Assembly (NCBI GenBank): GCA_016647705.1 | Contig: CM028330.1 | Span: 51,572,897-51,636,896 of the forward strand | Direction of reading: 5' to 3' | Origin: Eucommia ulmoides | Lineage: Eukaryota; Streptophyta; Magnoliopsida; Garryales; Eucommiaceae | Length of the DNA stretch: 64,000 nt | Shown: positions 1-11,868 of the stretch, one piece after another | Layout of the letters: each line of letters opens with the position of its first letter | How positions within the stretch are numbered: the stretch's first letter is position 1 | Notes under the pieces: generated by a model | What the model saw: only the letters and a program-made list of their open reading frames with translations | What the model was told of the DNA's origin: nothing | Databases searched by the model: none | Translations under genes and position numbers: made by a program

Positions 1-2
1 CT

Positions 3-3000
3 AAAGAGTTTTCTTTAGAAAGTTTGATCACTCGTCTTCGGATTGAGGAGGAGGCCCGAAAACAAGATCAGAAAGATGAAGTGCTTGTTGTTTCTAACAA
101 CGCTCACAAGAAATCATCTTACGCAATTCTGAAACCTAAAGGGAAAAATATGAAAAATCAAAATCAGAATCGCAACCACAATAACCAGAACAGAAATGTG
201 CATCAAAATCAGAATAGAAACAAACTCCCTTCAAGAAATAATTCTGAACAGTTTACTTGTTATAACTGTGGGAAGGCGGGCCATTTGGCTCGGAACTGCA
301 GGCAAAGACGTCGTCCTGTTCCACAGGCGAATCTTACCGAGGACCAACTTATAGCTATGATTTCTGAAATCAATATAGTTGGTGGATCCGAAGGGTGGTG
401 GGTAGACACTGGTGCTTCACGCCATGTCTGCTATGATCGAACCATGTTCAAATCTTATTCTGAAAGTGAAGACAAGAAAGTGTTGCTGGGTGATTCCCAC
501 TCCACTATTGTTGCCGGTTCTGGTGAAGTGGAATTAAAGTTTACCTCTGGAAAGACAGTCATCTTTAAAGATGTTCTGCATACTCCAGAGATGAGAAAGA
601 ATTTGGTTTCGGGCTATCTTCTAAACAAGGCGGGGTTCACTCAAACTATTGGGGCTGATTTGTACACCCTAACCAAAAATAATATTTTTGTTGGGAAGGG
701 ATATGCAACTGATGGAATGTTCAAACTAAATGTTGAAATTAATAAAATTTCTTCTTCTGCTTATATGTTGTGTTCTTTTAATATTTGGCATGCTAGACTT
801 TGTCATGTTAACAAACGCATTATTAAAAACTTAAGTAACTTAGAACTAATTCCTAAATTATCTTTGAATGATTTTGAAAAATGTGAATTTTGTAGTCAAG
901 CTAAAATTACTAAAACCCCTCATAAATCAGTAATTAGAGAATCTGAATCTCTTGACTTAATACATTCAGATATTTGTGAATTTGATGGAGTCTTGACTAG
1001 GAATGGTAAACGGTATTTTATTACATTCATAGATGATTGTTCTAATTTTACTTATGTTTATCTCATGAAAAATAAAAGTGAAGCTTTTGAAATTTTTAAG
1101 AATTTTGTAACTGAGATTGAAAATCAATGCAATAAGAAAATTAAGAGATTACGTAGTGATAGAGGAACAGAATATGATTCTGATGTCTTTATTGATTTTT
1201 ATAAATCTCATGGGATTATTCATGAAAAAACTGCACCGTATTCTCCTGAAATGAATGGTAAGGCTGAAAGGAAAAATAGAACTTTTGCTGAATCAGTAGT
1301 TGCTATTTTACTTAATTCCAGTGCAGTTTCTCACTGGTGGGGTGAAATTTTATTAACGGTTTGCTACGTACTTAATAGAGTTCCCAAATCGAAAAGTAAA
1401 ATTTCACCTTATGAAGTTTTCAAAAATAAGAAACCAAATTTGTCTTATTTTAAAACTTGGGGTTGTTTGGCATATGTTCGAATTCCTGACCCCAAAAGAA
1501 GAAAACTTGCCAGTAGAGCTTATGAATGTGTTTTTATTGGTTATGCGGTAAATAGCAAAGCATATAGATTTTATGATTTGAAAGATAAAGTTATCATTGA
1601 ATCAAATGATGCTGATTTTTATGAAGATAAATTTCCTTTCAAATTGAAGAATAGTGGGGGCTCGACTTCTAGTAATGAACCTATCATTAGGATTAATGAA
1701 TCTAATAAGGAATTAGATATTGAACCTAGAAGGAGTAAACGACCTCGTATAGCTAAAGACTTTGGTTCGGATTTCTATGCATATACCTTAGAGGAGGATC
1801 CACTTACCCTCCAAGATGCATTATCCTCTATAGATGCCAGTTTATGGCAAGAGGCTATAGATGATGAGTTAGACTCTCTCGAGTCAAATAGAACTTGGCA
1901 TTTGGTAGATTTATCTCCTGGTTGTAAAACAATAGGATGTAAATGGATTCTTAAAAAGAAATTGAATCCGGATGGAACCATTGATAAATACAAGGCTCGT
2001 CTTGTAGCCAAAGGGTTTAGACAAAGAGAGAATGTAGATTTCTTTGATACTTTCTCACCTGTCTCTAGAATTACATCTATTCGTGTACTTTTATCTCTTG
2101 CTGCAATTCATGATCTTATAGTGCATCAAATGGATGTTAAAACTGCTTTTTTAAATGGTGAATTAGAAGAAGAGATTTATATGGACCAACCTGAAGGATT
2201 TATTATTCCTGGTCTAGAAAACAAAGTATGCAAATTAGATAAATCTCTTTATGGTTTGAAACAAGCACCTAAGCAATGGCATGAGAAATTTGATAATCTA
2301 GTCATTTCACATGGTTTTAAAGTAAATGAAAGTGACAAATGCATTTACTATAAATCTGAAAATAATGTTTGCACCATTATATGTATTTATGTGGATGACT
2401 TGCTAATTTTTGGTTCCAATATTCATGTTGTGAATAATGTAAAATCCATGCTATGTGCTAATTTCGATATGAAAGATCTTGGTGAAGCAAGCGTAATCCT
2501 TGGTATTAAAATAACTAGGTCTAAACATGGAATTTCTTTGGATCAATCTCATTATATAGAGAAGATTCTAAAGAAATACAATTATTTTGATTGTAAACCA
2601 GCATGTACTCCTTATGACCCTAGTGTGAAGTTGTTCAAGAACACCGGTGACGGTGTTAGACAAACTGAGTATGCGAGCATCATTGGCAGTCTCCGATATG
2701 CCACTGACTGCACTAGGCCCGATATAGCGTATGCTGTGGGATTACTATGCAGGTTTACAAGTAGACCTAGTATTGAGCATTGGCATGCTATTGATAGGAT
2801 TATGAGATATCTAAAGAGAACTATGAACCTTGGATTACATTATCAGAAGTTTCCCGCTGTTCTGGAAGGATATAGCGATGCTGATTGGAATACCCTTTCA
2901 GATGACTCCAAGGCAACTAGCGGCTATATATTTAGTATAGCTGGTGGAGCTGTTTCTTGGAAGTCTAAGAAACAGACTATTTTGGCTCAATCTACCATGG

Positions 3001-3338
3001 AGTCTGAGATAATTGCACTAACTTCGGCTAGCGAGGAAGCAGGGTGGTTAAGGAGCCTGCTTTCTGATACCCCTTTATGGGAGAGACCGATTCCAGCTGT
3101 CTTGATCCATTGTGATAGTACCGCGGCTATTGCAAAGATTCAAAACCGTTATTATAACGGAAAAAAGCGACAAATACGTCGCAAACACAGCACCATTAGA
3201 GAGTATATCTCTACAGGGGCTGTGAGAGTGGATCATGTACGGTCTGATGATAACTTAGCCGATCCTTTGACGAAAGGATTAGCTCGAGAAAAGGTTTACA
3301 AAACCTCGAAAGGAATGGGACTCAAGCCCATAGATTGA
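3..3338 (+). CDS. Ty1/copia gag-pol polyprotein, 5' partial, intact frame
   Basis: The frame is already open at the window edge, so the true start lies upstream; TTG at 24 is only the first start-like codon. Numbering residues from 24, I see a CCHC zinc knuckle (C79, C82, H87, C92), a retropepsin DTGA motif (D128), and an integrase HHCC zinc site (H256, H261, C287, C290). The integrase triad is D316, D379 and E415, with the 35-residue D-to-E spacing usual for integrases. Reverse transcriptase follows with YVDD at 789-792, then RNase H with D952, E995 and D1031. The frame ends at TGA 3336-3338. No stop or frameshift interrupts 1,112 codons and all key residues are present, unlike every other element here. 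The enzymes would copy element RNA into cDNA and integrate it. Sequence resembles the Tnt1/Tork-Ale group; exact lineage is not resolved. Confidence 0.95.
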   Translation, partial: KEFSLESLITRLRIEEEARKQDQKDEVLVVSNNAHKKSSYAILKPKGKNMKNQNQNRNHNNQNRNVHQNQNRNKLPSRNNSEQFTCYNCGKAGHLARNCRQRRRPVPQANLTEDQLIAMISEINIVGGSEGWWVDTGASRHVCYDRTMFKSYSESEDKKVLLGDSHSTIVAGSGEVELKFTSGKTVIFKDVLHTPEMRKNLVSGYLLNKAGFTQTIGADLYTLTKNNIFVGKGYATDGMFKLNVEINKISSSAYMLCSFNIWHARLCHVNKRIIKNLSNLELIPKLSLNDFEKCEFCSQAKITKTPHKSVIRESESLDLIHSDICEFDGVLTRNGKRYFITFIDDCSNFTYVYLMKNKSEAFEIFKNFVTEIENQCNKKIKRLRSDRGTEYDSDVFIDFYKSHGIIHEKTAPYSPEMNGKAERKNRTFAESVVAILLNSSAVSHWWGEILLTVCYVLNRVPKSKSKISPYEVFKNKKPNLSYFKTWGCLAYVRIPDPKRRKLASRAYECVFIGYAVNSKAYRFYDLKDKVIIESNDADFYEDKFPFKLKNSGGSTSSNEPIIRINESNKELDIEPRRSKRPRIAKDFGSDFYAYTLEEDPLTLQDALSSIDASLWQEAIDDELDSLESNRTWHLVDLSPGCKTIGCKWILKKKLNPDGTIDKYKARLVAKGFRQRENVDFFDTFSPVSRITSIRVLLSLAAIHDLIVHQMDVKTAFLNGELEEEIYMDQPEGFIIPGLENKVCKLDKSLYGLKQAPKQWHEKFDNLVISHGFKVNESDKCIYYKSENNVCTIICIYVDDLLIFGSNIHVVNNVKSMLCANFDMKDLGEASVILGIKITRSKHGISLDQSHYIEKILKKYNYFDCKPACTPYDPSVKLFKNTGDGVRQTEYASIIGSLRYATDCTRPDIAYAVGLLCRFTSRPSIEHWHAIDRIMRYLKRTMNLGLHYQKFPAVLEGYSDADWNTLSDDSKATSGYIFSIAGGAVSWKSKKQTILAQSTMESEIIALTSASEEAGWLRSLLSDTPLWERPIPAVLIHCDSTAAIAKIQNRYYNGKKRQIRRKHSTIREYISTGAVRVDHVRSDDNLADPLTKGLAREKVYKTSKGMGLKPID

Positions 3339-3881
3339 CGAGTCACTTGTGAGGGAAACCCAACCTATAGACTGGAGATCCCAAGAAATAGGTTCAAAGG
3401 GTAATAACAACTCATGAAGTGATATGAGAAAAATCATGCTATAAATTTGAGTTCTATTTCATAAATGTGTTGTTTGAAACATGATATCTTGAAGCGATAG
3501 AAGGTTGAGTTTTTATTAACTCTTAATGAAATCTATACTCTATTTTTTAGTGGAGTACCTAGCTACAAGAGTACTCTTGATAGATTCACCTATGTGAATG
3601 TGGAAGTGTGGCCGCTTCCTATGGAATTTTGGGCAAAATTCTCTAGAGCATTCACTATACTGGGATACACGTGCATGGCCGTAAAGCACGGGCTTTTGGA
3701 CTACACCCTGATAGGATTGTGTGTGTGATGTTGTTAGAGATAGAGTTCAAAACTACGAGTTACTCTAGTATAATCTAAAGCATCTTCACTATGTAAATGT
3801 TCAAGTCGATAGACACCTTTTCTTATACACAATCTTATATTGAATTATACTGCTCGATGAAAAAATTGTTTTTAAAAATTC
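3339..3881 (+). other. Untranslated tail of copia family A
   Basis: This is non-coding sequence between the gag-pol stop and the polypurine tract. A diverged minus-strand counterpart lies at about 62357-62900, which confirms that it belongs to the element and not to the host. I see no further gene in it. Confidence 0.75.
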
Positions 3882-3892
3882 AAGTGGGGGAT
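3882..3892 (+). promoter_or_regulatory. Polypurine tract of copia family A
   Basis: AAGTGGGGGAT lies directly before the TGTTG start of the LTR. This is the expected position of the plus-strand cDNA primer. The same tract is found in reverse next to the family A LTR at 62348-62357. Confidence 0.85.
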
Positions 3893-4856
3893 TGTTGAAA
3901 CAAATGAATTTTAATTTAATTTTTTGAATAGAAAGTGCCAAATGTGTATAAATGATTTTTTTTCCTCAAAATCTTTTGTCCCACATTGATTGGGAGAGAA
4001 AAAATTAAAGTGGATATTTAGGGGTATGTGAGACACTTGGGGTGTGCCCCAAGGGGTACCCACATTTTGTGGAGGGGAGAGGAGTTACATCCCTATCGGT
4101 TTACCACACATGCGCGCGCCGCCGCCGCCGTCCGTCCGGCCGAGCGTGTGATGAGGTGGCACTTATTTATTTTTTAGAAAAAAATATTTTTTTTAAAAAA
4201 CAGTTTAATTTAAAAAAAAAAAAAAAAACTGTTTCATTTAAAAAAAAAACTGATAACGTTTTTTAAAAAAAAAAAACTGACAAAAACGTTTCAGTTTTTT
4301 AAAAAAAAAAAAACGTTTCAGTTTTTAAAACGTTTCTCATTGATTTTTTTTTTGGAACGTTTTTTCTCTTCTCCTCCTATAAATACAAGATTTTTTTTCA
4401 TTTCAGATAACAAAAAAAAAACAGAGAAGAAAAAAAACGAAAACAGTGTTCTGCACTGTTTCTGCACTGTTCCGGTTTTTTGTTTCTGTTCTGGTTTTTT
4501 TGTTTCTGTTCTGATTTTGTTTCTGTTTCTGTTCCGAAACATTTTCGGTTTCATCTTCCGGAATTGTTCCGATTTGTTCCGGTACTGTTTTGTCAGTCCG
4601 ATTTTGGTTTCCGAGCAGTTTGTTCGTTTTGCGAACAGTGTGTGGGGGTGTTTGGTATTCGGGGCTTCTACAGTGCAAAGAACGTCCTAGACAGAGGAGA
4701 ATTCTGGGCTGTTTTATCCTGGGGACGACGGGGCTAATACACTGCTTGCACGTTCTTGGGCAGAGCAGCGAAACGTCTTAAAGAGAGCGACCTAGTCCGC
4801 GACTCATCCCAAGAAATATTGGTAAACTCGTTCTTTACTTATTTTCTGCAACAACA
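3893..4856 (+). mobile_element. 3' LTR of copia family A element
   Basis: The LTR starts TGTTG and ends CAACA, giving short inverted ends. Its limits come from the polypurine tract on the left and from comparison with the reverse copy (52327-53104 plus 62225-62347), where homology stops at CAACA. It is about 964 bp. It holds A-rich and T-rich runs, a TATA box at 4378-4385, and a stretch of TTCTGTT-type repeats. The 5' LTR is outside the window, so LTR age and the target duplication cannot be checked here. Confidence 0.88.
4378..4385 (+). promoter_or_regulatory. TATA box in family A LTR
   Basis: TATAAATA sits mid-LTR after a pyrimidine-rich tract, as expected for the U3 promoter of a copia LTR. 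The reverse copy near 52784-52792 has the weaker TTTAAATA at the same place. Confidence 0.6.
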
Positions 4857-5561
4857 TATATATATATATATATATATACACGCACATATACCTACAGTTG
4901 CCGAAGCTGCTTCTCCTTTTTTTTTTTTCTCTTCCTTTTTTTTTTTCTTTCGGCTGGTTGCAGTGAATCAGTGATGTATGTATCTTATATATGTGTATAT
5001 ATATTTATATATGCACACACAAGACAAGACATATATGTATAGAAAACAAACTGCCGGCCCTTTTTTTTTTTTTTTTTTTTTTTGGTGCTTGCTAATGACA
5101 CGTGTCAATATATATGTCATTTTTTTTATTTATTTTTTGTTCAAGTTCCTCCACCGTCTCCTATGTTGATAAGGATGGTTGGATTTTATTTTTTTTAATT
5201 ACACATTGACCCCTATGATAATTTATAATTATTTACTTAAACCCTAAAACTATTAAAATCAAAATTTTAAATTACATATTAGACCCCTAAATTTTTTTAA
5301 ATAAATATTAAATGACACAATGCACTCCGTTATTTTCTAAATATTCTAAAATACAACTCTAATTTATGCACATGCAAAATATCGGGTATTATATACTAAC
5401 TGAAATTTATTTCAAATGACAAAATATACTACTTAAAAAATTCATAGTTTTAATTTGTATAATAAATTATAATTCACAAACAATAATCATTTTTTTTTTT
5501 TCGAATTTTAGTTTCTGTTCCCAAAAATTGGGAACAAAAACAAAATTTCTTATTACATTCC
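4857..5561 (+). repeat. Dispersed ~700 bp repeat, copy 1
   Basis: It starts in a TA dinucleotide run touching the copia LTR end and ends at TTCTTATTACATTCC. It is nearly collinear with 28594-29295, including the same T-runs, the CCGAAGCTGCTTCTCC block and the CACGTGTCAATATATATGTC block. Beyond both ends the two loci differ. No coding potential is convincing; short frames follow AT-rich and T-rich runs. Its class is unknown. The copia element appears to have landed in the TA run at its left edge. Confidence 0.8.
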
Positions 5562-5679
5562 CGCCACCTCTAGGTCCATCGCCTCATCATCTTCTTCTTC
5601 CACCTCCTCCTCCTTCTCATCTTCTTCTTCTTCTCTCTCTTTCCAATCCTAATTTATTCTTAACACTAATCAAACATTT
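5562..5679. other. Pyrimidine-rich spacer
   Basis: CTT and CCT-rich sequence lies between the dispersed repeat and the family B LTR. Its last five bases, CATTT (5675-5679), would be the left target duplication of family B. The right copy cannot be tested because the right LTR is truncated. No gene is seen. Confidence 0.5.
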
Positions 5680-6269
5680 TGTTGGGAATGATGACAGGAT
5701 AATTTTGTCGACTCCAGAACATTTTCTTAAATCAAAATAGAACATAAATAACACAACGGATTTTAGCGTGGAAAACCTTCCTCAATTGAAGGTAAAAACC
5801 ACAGGAATCATAGGCCGCTTAAATCTTCTACTATAACAAATAATGGGATTAAAAACCTCACATTTAGTGGATCACTCAAACAATACACAAAAATATTGTC
5901 TTCAATTTGTGGATAAAACTTCACAAATTGGCTCTCACAATGTTTTTTCACAAATGGGGTTTCTCTCTCTTCCTCTCTGCAATCTTTCTCTACAGAGGAT
6001 TATATATTTTTCTCTTTGGCTTACCTCCTCTATTTATAGATAAGGATTTGATTAATTTGGCAGTCTGAACACATGCCAAATTGAGCATCGACTTCTGTTG
6101 TTGACTCCATTTGTCCAAGTTTGGTGAGCTACTTCTTTTTCTTCCTTTTCCATTGGATCCCCTTTTTCTCTTTTCTTTTGTAGCTTTTTTTTTTTTTTTT
6201 CATCATGCTTGTCCCCTTTGTCTTGTAGTAAAAATATGATGATTCCAAATTGAGAGGGAATACCCAACA
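5680..6269 (-). mobile_element. 3' LTR of copia family B
   Basis: In plus orientation it starts TGTTGGG and ends CCCAACA, a perfect 7-bp inverted end pair. It is 590 bp long. A polypurine tract (reverse complement of ATCTCCCCCTT, 6271-6281) abuts its inner end. A minus-strand TATA box lies at 6031-6038. Confidence 0.9.
6031..6038 (-). promoter_or_regulatory. TATA box in family B 3' LTR
   Basis: The minus strand reads TATAAATA, followed by GAGGAGG. The 5' LTR has TATAAAAA at 10991-10998 in the same context, so the promoter position is conserved between the two LTRs. Confidence 0.6.
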
Positions 6270-6270
6270 A

Positions 6271-6281
6271 ATCTCCCCCTT
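6271..6281 (-). promoter_or_regulatory. Polypurine tract of family B
   Basis: The minus strand reads AAGGGGGAGAT directly before the 3' LTR. It matches the typical copia plus-strand primer in sequence and place. Confidence 0.8.
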
Positions 6282-6282
6282 A

Positions 6283-9200
6283 CTACCAATTTGGGGTTGA
6301 AGTCAAACCTGCAACTTCCTTGCAAACTTCGAGCTTCTCCCTAGGTAGAGCTTTCGTCATCATGTCGGTCATGTTATCATTGGTGTGGATCTTCTCAAGT
6401 TGTAGCAACTTGTTTTCTAATACATCACGAATCCAGTGATATCTCACATCGATGTGTTTAGATTTCGAGTGAAAAGTCGGGTTCTTGCTAAAGGTGAATA
6501 GCACTCTAACTATCGCAGTGGAGTGTATATTTCTCTTGATTCTGACCCAACTCTTGTAGAAACTTCTTCATCCACAAGATTTTCTTACATCCTTCCGTGA
6601 TTGCGATGTATTTTGCTTTTGTGGTGGATAAGGCGACACACTTCTGTAATCGTGATTGCCACGAAACAGCTCCCCCTGCAAATATTATCAAGTATCCGGA
6701 TATAGATTTTCTCGAATCCACATTGCCAGCCATATCTGCATCTGCATGTCCTTCCAATACAGGTTTACCATTGTCGAAACATAAACAATAACTGGATGTC
6801 CCCCTGAGATACCTGAGTACCCATTTAACTGCTTCCCAATGTTCTTTTTTCAGGATTTGAAAGGAAACGGCTTACTACACCGACTACGTGAACGATGTCT
6901 GGTCTGGTGCATTCTATGGCATACATCAAACTGTCAACCGCCGATGCATAAGGCACCCTATCCATTTCTGATTTTTCCTCCTTACTTGAAGGACATTATC
7001 TCGCACTAAACTTGAAGTGGCTTGCAAGTGGAGAACTTACAACTTTAGCTTTACTTATGTTGAATCTTTCAAGAACCTTTTCAACATAGCGTTCTTGAGA
7101 TAGCCAGATTCTGCGATTCTACCTGTCACGGGTAATTGTCATGCCAAGAATCTACTTTGCTGCTCCGAAGTCCTTCATTACAAAGGACTTGCTTAATGTT
7201 TTCTTCAGCTTGTTAATTTTGGCGCTATCACATCCAACAATTAACATGTCATCAACATAGAGTAGAAGAATGATAAAGTTACCATCAGAAAAAAAATTGT
7301 TGAAGACGCAGTGATCCACCGTTGTTCAGTTGTACTTATTTTTCTCCATAAATGAGTCAAACTTTTTGTACCACTGCCTTGGTGCCTGTTTCAGATCATA
7401 CAAGCTTGTCTTCAATCTGCACACCAGTTTTTCTTTTTCTTTGATTAGGAAACCTTCAGGCTTCTCCATGTAAATTTTCTCGCCAAGATTACCATGTAAA
7501 AATGCAGTTTTAACATCAAGTTGTTTAACCTCCAGATTAAGACTGGCTGCAAAGCCAAGAATAACTCGGATTGAAGACATTTTCACCACGGGTGAAAATA
7601 TTTCGTCAAAATCAATAGCCTTCTTCTGTCTGAATCATTTCACAACCAATCTTACTTTGTAACGTGTTTGTGAGATGTGTTATTCATTTTTGATCCTATA
7701 CACCCACTTATTCTTGAGAGCTTTTCTACCCTACGGTAATTTCACAAAATCTAACGTGTGGTTCTCATGCAAAGATTTCATCTCTTTTTGCATGACTTTT
7801 AACCAGTCGCCCTTATATTGATCTGCAACAGCTTCTTCATAGCTCTCAGGTTCTCTCCCTTCAGTAAGTATCACATACTCATGAAGAGAATATCTTCGAC
7901 TTGATTGTCGCTCTCAGGTAGATCTTCTCAGTTCTTGTTGGACTTATTCCGAAATCGATTCTAACTCTGAACTGCTAGCTGGTAGAGTTGCATCATCAGG
8001 ATCTGGTACCGCTCCCTCGTCACCAGAATTTGTTGGTAAAGAGTAAGGCATGAGATCAATTGGAAATTCATCTGGTTGTAGCTTTTCTGATTTCTCAAAG
8101 TCTCCAACTATCTGATTTTCAAGAAACACCACGTCTCTACTTCTGACGATCCTTTTGCTGACAGGATCCCAAAGTCTGTAGTCGAACTCTTCATAGGCGT
8201 ATCCCACAAAGATGCATTACTTTGTCTTTCCATCCAACTTGGACCTCTCATCTTTTGGTATGTGAACAAGCGCTCTGCAGCCAAACACTTTTAGGTGTTT
8301 GTACAAAATGTCTTTTCCCATCCAGACTCTTTCTGGTACATCATAGTTCAGTGGAACTAATGGAGAAAGGTTGATTAAATCAACTGTTGTCCTCATTGCT
8401 TCTCCCCAAAAGGAGTTCGACAACTTTGCATCTGAGAGCATACATCTGACTTTTTCACAGATGGTTATGTTCATCCTCTCTGCAATACCGTTATGCTAAG
8501 GTGTCTTTGGTACTGATATTTCAAGCCTGATGTCGAATTTCCTGCAGTACTCTTCTAATGGTCCACGGTTTTCGCCTCTATTGTCTACACGTGCACACTT
8601 CAAATATTTGTCAGTATTCCTCTCGACTTTTACATGAAATTGCCTAAAAAATTTCACGACTTGATCTTTAGTTTTCAAGGCAAAGGCCCATACTTTTCTA
8701 GAGTGGTCGTCAATGAAAGTCACGAAGTAAAGAGAACATTCCAGTGACTTATAACTCATTGAGCAGACATCTGTGTGTATCAGATCTAGAATATTCTTCT
8801 TTCTAGATGGTGGATGAGTTTGAAATGTAACTCTGTGTTGTTTTCCCATAACACAATCGACACAGATTTGCAAGGGTGTGTCTTTCATTCCTAGCAATAG
8901 CTCTTTCTTGGAAAGAATTTTAAGATTTTTCTTACTCATATGTCCGAGCCGCTTATGCCATAGCTCGGTAGAGACTTCTTTCCTAGTTGTATTTACCTCT
9001 CCTCTACATAACTTGACTTCTATGACATAGAGAGAGGTGTCATTCTTGCCTTTTGCTATCATCAAATTACTTTTGGTAAGTTTTGATCTGCCTTCACCAA
9101 AGTAATTGTTGTAGCCCTCGTCGTCAAGCTTCCCGGTAGAGATTAAGTTGAGACAGATATTAGGGACATGTCTCACGTCTTTCAAAAGTAGCTTGCATCC

Positions 9201-10301
9201 GAGATTGGTTTCGAAACAAATATTGCCGATACCAAAAATTGCAGATGCATCATCGTTTTTCATCTTCACACGTCCGAATACTCCTTGAGTGTAAGATGAG
9301 AATAAATCTAGTCATGGCGTGACATGGAAGGAGGCGCCTGAGTCAACAACCCAGGTTGAATCTTGGGATACAAGATTGACATAGTTATCATCTCGAACAA
9401 TGATAACTTCATTAATGACAGTAGCGGTGTCATTTGTTCAGGTTCCGGCTTCCTGATTTTGGGATTGCTCCGCCTTTAACTTCCGACAATCTCGAATGAA
9501 ATGTCTGGATTTACCACAGTGATAGCACTTCTTGTCAGATCTAAATTTGGATTTAAATTGTTCTCTTTCTTGTTCGTGGGGATTTCGACTTCTATTTCAC
9601 TCACACCTCTCTTGCCTACCTTGCTTTTCTGAGACAAGCGCTTCAGACTCAAGAGTGTACCATTTGTCTTTTCGTCTGGACTCTTCGTTCAGCATTCTGT
9701 CTTTTGCCATATCCATGGTGAGCTTTCCATCTGGAGCAGAGTTGCTAACTGATACGACTAATGTGTCCCAACTCTTCGATAGAGATCTCAACATCAGCAA
9801 CGTTTGCCACTCGTCATCTACAGTCATTTTCATAGAACTGAGTTGATTAATAATGCCTTGGAACTCGCTCATATGTTTCGATACACTGCTTCCATCTTTG
9901 TATTTCAGATTGACTAATCGCCGCATCAGATTTGCTTTATTCTGTACGGTTGTCCTCGCATACATTTTCTCCAACTTTTGCCAAAGAACATAAGCATCAT
10001 GTTCATTAGAAAAAATTTGAAAAATGCTCTTATCAATCCATTACCGGATTTGGGAAGCACATTTCTGGTTCTACACGGTCTAGTCAGCGTTTGATGAGTT
10101 TGTCAATGTGCTCGTAGTTGATGTTGTTGTTGTTTCGCCGGCTCTGTCATCCGTTGTAGATGCCGCCTCCTGTGTCGACATTACAATAGGCTTCCACAGA
10201 TCTTTTATGTAAAAAAGATCTTCCATCTTTGACTTCCAAATTGCATAGTTAAATGCAGTCAATTTGATCATGTTGCCAGTACTCTCCTCTATCTCGATCA
10301 C
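6283..10301 (-). pseudogene. Copia family B gag-pol, multiply broken
   Basis: The coding order on the minus strand is gag (10301-9597), a CCHC knuckle near 9480-9530, protease DSGA near 9330-9350, integrase zinc site and core (9269-8217), reverse transcriptase with YVDD near 7246-7260, and RNase H (6757-6283). Stops and frameshifts split it into pieces of 70-260 residues; one is a Gln-to-stop change (TAG for CAG) just before the integrase NGIAER block. In RNase H the usual TEAEY reads TKAKY, so a catalytic glutamate is lost. The polyprotein resembles the Tnt1 group. It cannot be functional as it stands. Confidence 0.9.
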
Positions 10302-10623
10302 AGGTTTGAATCAGTAGGTTTCACTGGGTGCGATACTTTGCTGCCAATGAATAGTATCGCGTACAGTACTATGTGAATAGTACCCATACGTATGAATAGT
10401 ACTATATGAACAGTACCGTATAGATATCGTATACACACCGTATACGTCTCGTATAAATACTGTGAATAATATTGTATAAACAGTACCGTATACATACCGT
10501 ATACGTTCGTATAAATACTGTGAATAATATCGTATACGTACGTATGTATGTATATTGTACATATATATGTATATACTAGTGTAGTATACTACGTATATGA
10601 TCTCCTCCTCTACTGGGCTCCCA
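10302..10623 (-). repeat. Leader of family B with GTATAC-rich repeats
   Basis: Between gag and the primer site, about 10345-10560 is filled with variants of CAGTACCGTATAC and CGTATAAATACTGTGAATA. The second motif occurs twice about 60 bp apart, and CGTATACG palindromes recur. Open frames across it are produced by the repeats. Function is unknown. Confidence 0.65.
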
Positions 10624-10635
10624 GCTCTGATACCA
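10624..10635 (-). promoter_or_regulatory. Primer binding site (initiator tRNA-Met) of family B
   Basis: The minus strand reads TGGTATCAGAGC three bases after the CA end of the 5' LTR. This is the standard plant copia primer site for initiator tRNA-Met. Confidence 0.92.
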
Positions 10636-10638
10636 ATT

Positions 10639-11097
10639 TGTTAGGAATAATGACAGGATAATTTTATTGGTCACAGAACATTTTTCTAAATCCAAATAGA
10701 ACATAAATAACATAGCGGATTTTAGCGTAGAAAACCCTTTCTCAATTGAAGATAAAAATCACGGGACCCGTAGGCCGCTTAAATCTTCCACTACAACAAA
10801 TAATGGGATTACAAATCTCACACTTGGTGGATCACTCAAACAATACACAAAAATATTGTCTTCAATTTGTGGGTAAAACTTTACAAATTGGCTCTCATGA
10901 TGTCTTCCCACAAATGGGGTTTATCTCTCTTCCTCTCTGTGATCTTTCTCTACAGATAATTATATGTTTTTCTCTTTGGCTCACCTTCTCTTTTTATAGA
11001 TGAGGATTTGATCAATTACACATGCCAAATTGAGCACCAACTTCGGCTACCGACTCCATTTGTCCAAATTTGATGAGCTGCTTCTTTTTCTTCATTT
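10639..11097 (-). mobile_element. 5' LTR of copia family B, truncated
   Basis: It matches 5680-6140 nearly throughout, starting TGTTAGG. The last part of the LTR (counterpart of about 6140-6269) is missing, replaced by an unrelated direct repeat. A minus-strand TATA box is at 10991-10998. Confidence 0.88.
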
Positions 11098-11379
11098 TTA
11101 GTTACAGTATGGAATTTATAAGGTTTTGTTTGTAAAAGCATATTTTAGTAAAAAAATCAATTCTATATAATTTAAAATTATGATGGTAAATCATTCCCCC
11201 TCTTATAGGTGGCCTATTAACCCATGTTAATCAATACGTCATGTGGTCCTCAATTTATGTCAAATCATATTTAATATTTTTATTTTTAGCTACAGTATGG
11301 AATTTATAAGGTTTTGTTTGTAAAGGCATATTTTAGTAAAAAAATCAATTCTATATAATTTAAAATTATGATGGTAAAT
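11096..11379 (+). repeat. Direct repeat, two ~96 bp copies 188 bp apart
   Basis: Copies at 11096-11191 and 11284-11379 share the block from TACAGTATGGAATTTATAAGG to ATGATGGTAAAT with only a few differences. The DNA between them is unique here. The origin is unknown; local duplication is the simplest reading. Nothing else is seen up to 11490 apart from AT-rich sequence. Confidence 0.85.
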
Positions 11380-11491
11380 TTTAATTAATTAGTTACTTTA
11401 AATAATTAATTCATAATATTATTTTAATAAATTTAAATTTTTAATAAAAAATTATTTTCATGCAATTTGAAATTATAAATGTTAGTTTTAA

Positions 11492-11810
11492 CTACCCTAA
11501 ATAGAATAATGTGAGGTCTCTTAAAACCCTAGTATATTCATTAGCATCTAAAGAATAAAATAAAATATTAATAATATGAGAATTAATAGAAATATTATGT
11601 TTATCATAAATAGTCAGTTGTTCTTTCTTCTTAATCACTCCATTCTCCTTAAGAACAAATGTACCATTCTCAATAGCTAACCACACATCATAATTGGTGG
11701 TTTGAAGAAAAATAATTATTCTATCATTCCAGAATAAATAGTTATCACCTGGAGATAAAGGTGGATGGTGTATAGATTGTCCCTTACCTAGAGTGCCTAT
11801 CGGTTGTTGT
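11492..11810 (-). pseudogene. Copia gag (UBN2-type) fragment, family C
   Basis: Minus-strand translation gives a typical plant copia gag core: NYLFWNDR, then YDVWLAIENG, then a final block with INILFYSLDANEYTRV. These fit the W..R, VW..I..G and NEY.RV landmarks of this gag family. Only part of the gag survives. It sits just downstream of a primer site and LTR on the same strand, so all three belong to one element. Confidence 0.75.
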
Positions 11811-11854
11811 ATGATCTTTTTTAGCTAAGATTTTAAGTCAAACGAACTAAACCA

Positions 11855-11866
11855 ACTCTGGTACCA
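11855..11866 (-). promoter_or_regulatory. Primer binding site of family C
   Basis: The minus strand reads TGGTACCAGAGT, one base off the tRNA-Met site TGGTATCAGAG, followed by TGG. It lies two bases from the LTR start. Confidence 0.75.
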
Positions 11867-11868
11867 AT

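Larger units (their letters stand above)
5680..11097 (-). mobile_element. Decayed Ty1/copia element family B
   Basis: The element reads on the minus strand: 5' LTR at 10639-11097, primer site at 10624-10635, gag, protease, integrase, reverse transcriptase and RNase H relics down to about 6283, a polypurine tract, then the 3' LTR at 5680-6269. The LTRs clearly match but carry many substitutions and small indels, so the insertion is old. The outer end of the 5' LTR is lost; homology stops near 11093-11097. Confidence 0.92.

Noticed and set aside
1775-2011. Minus-strand frame within copia pol
   Set aside because: It is a shadow of the intact plus-strand polyprotein.
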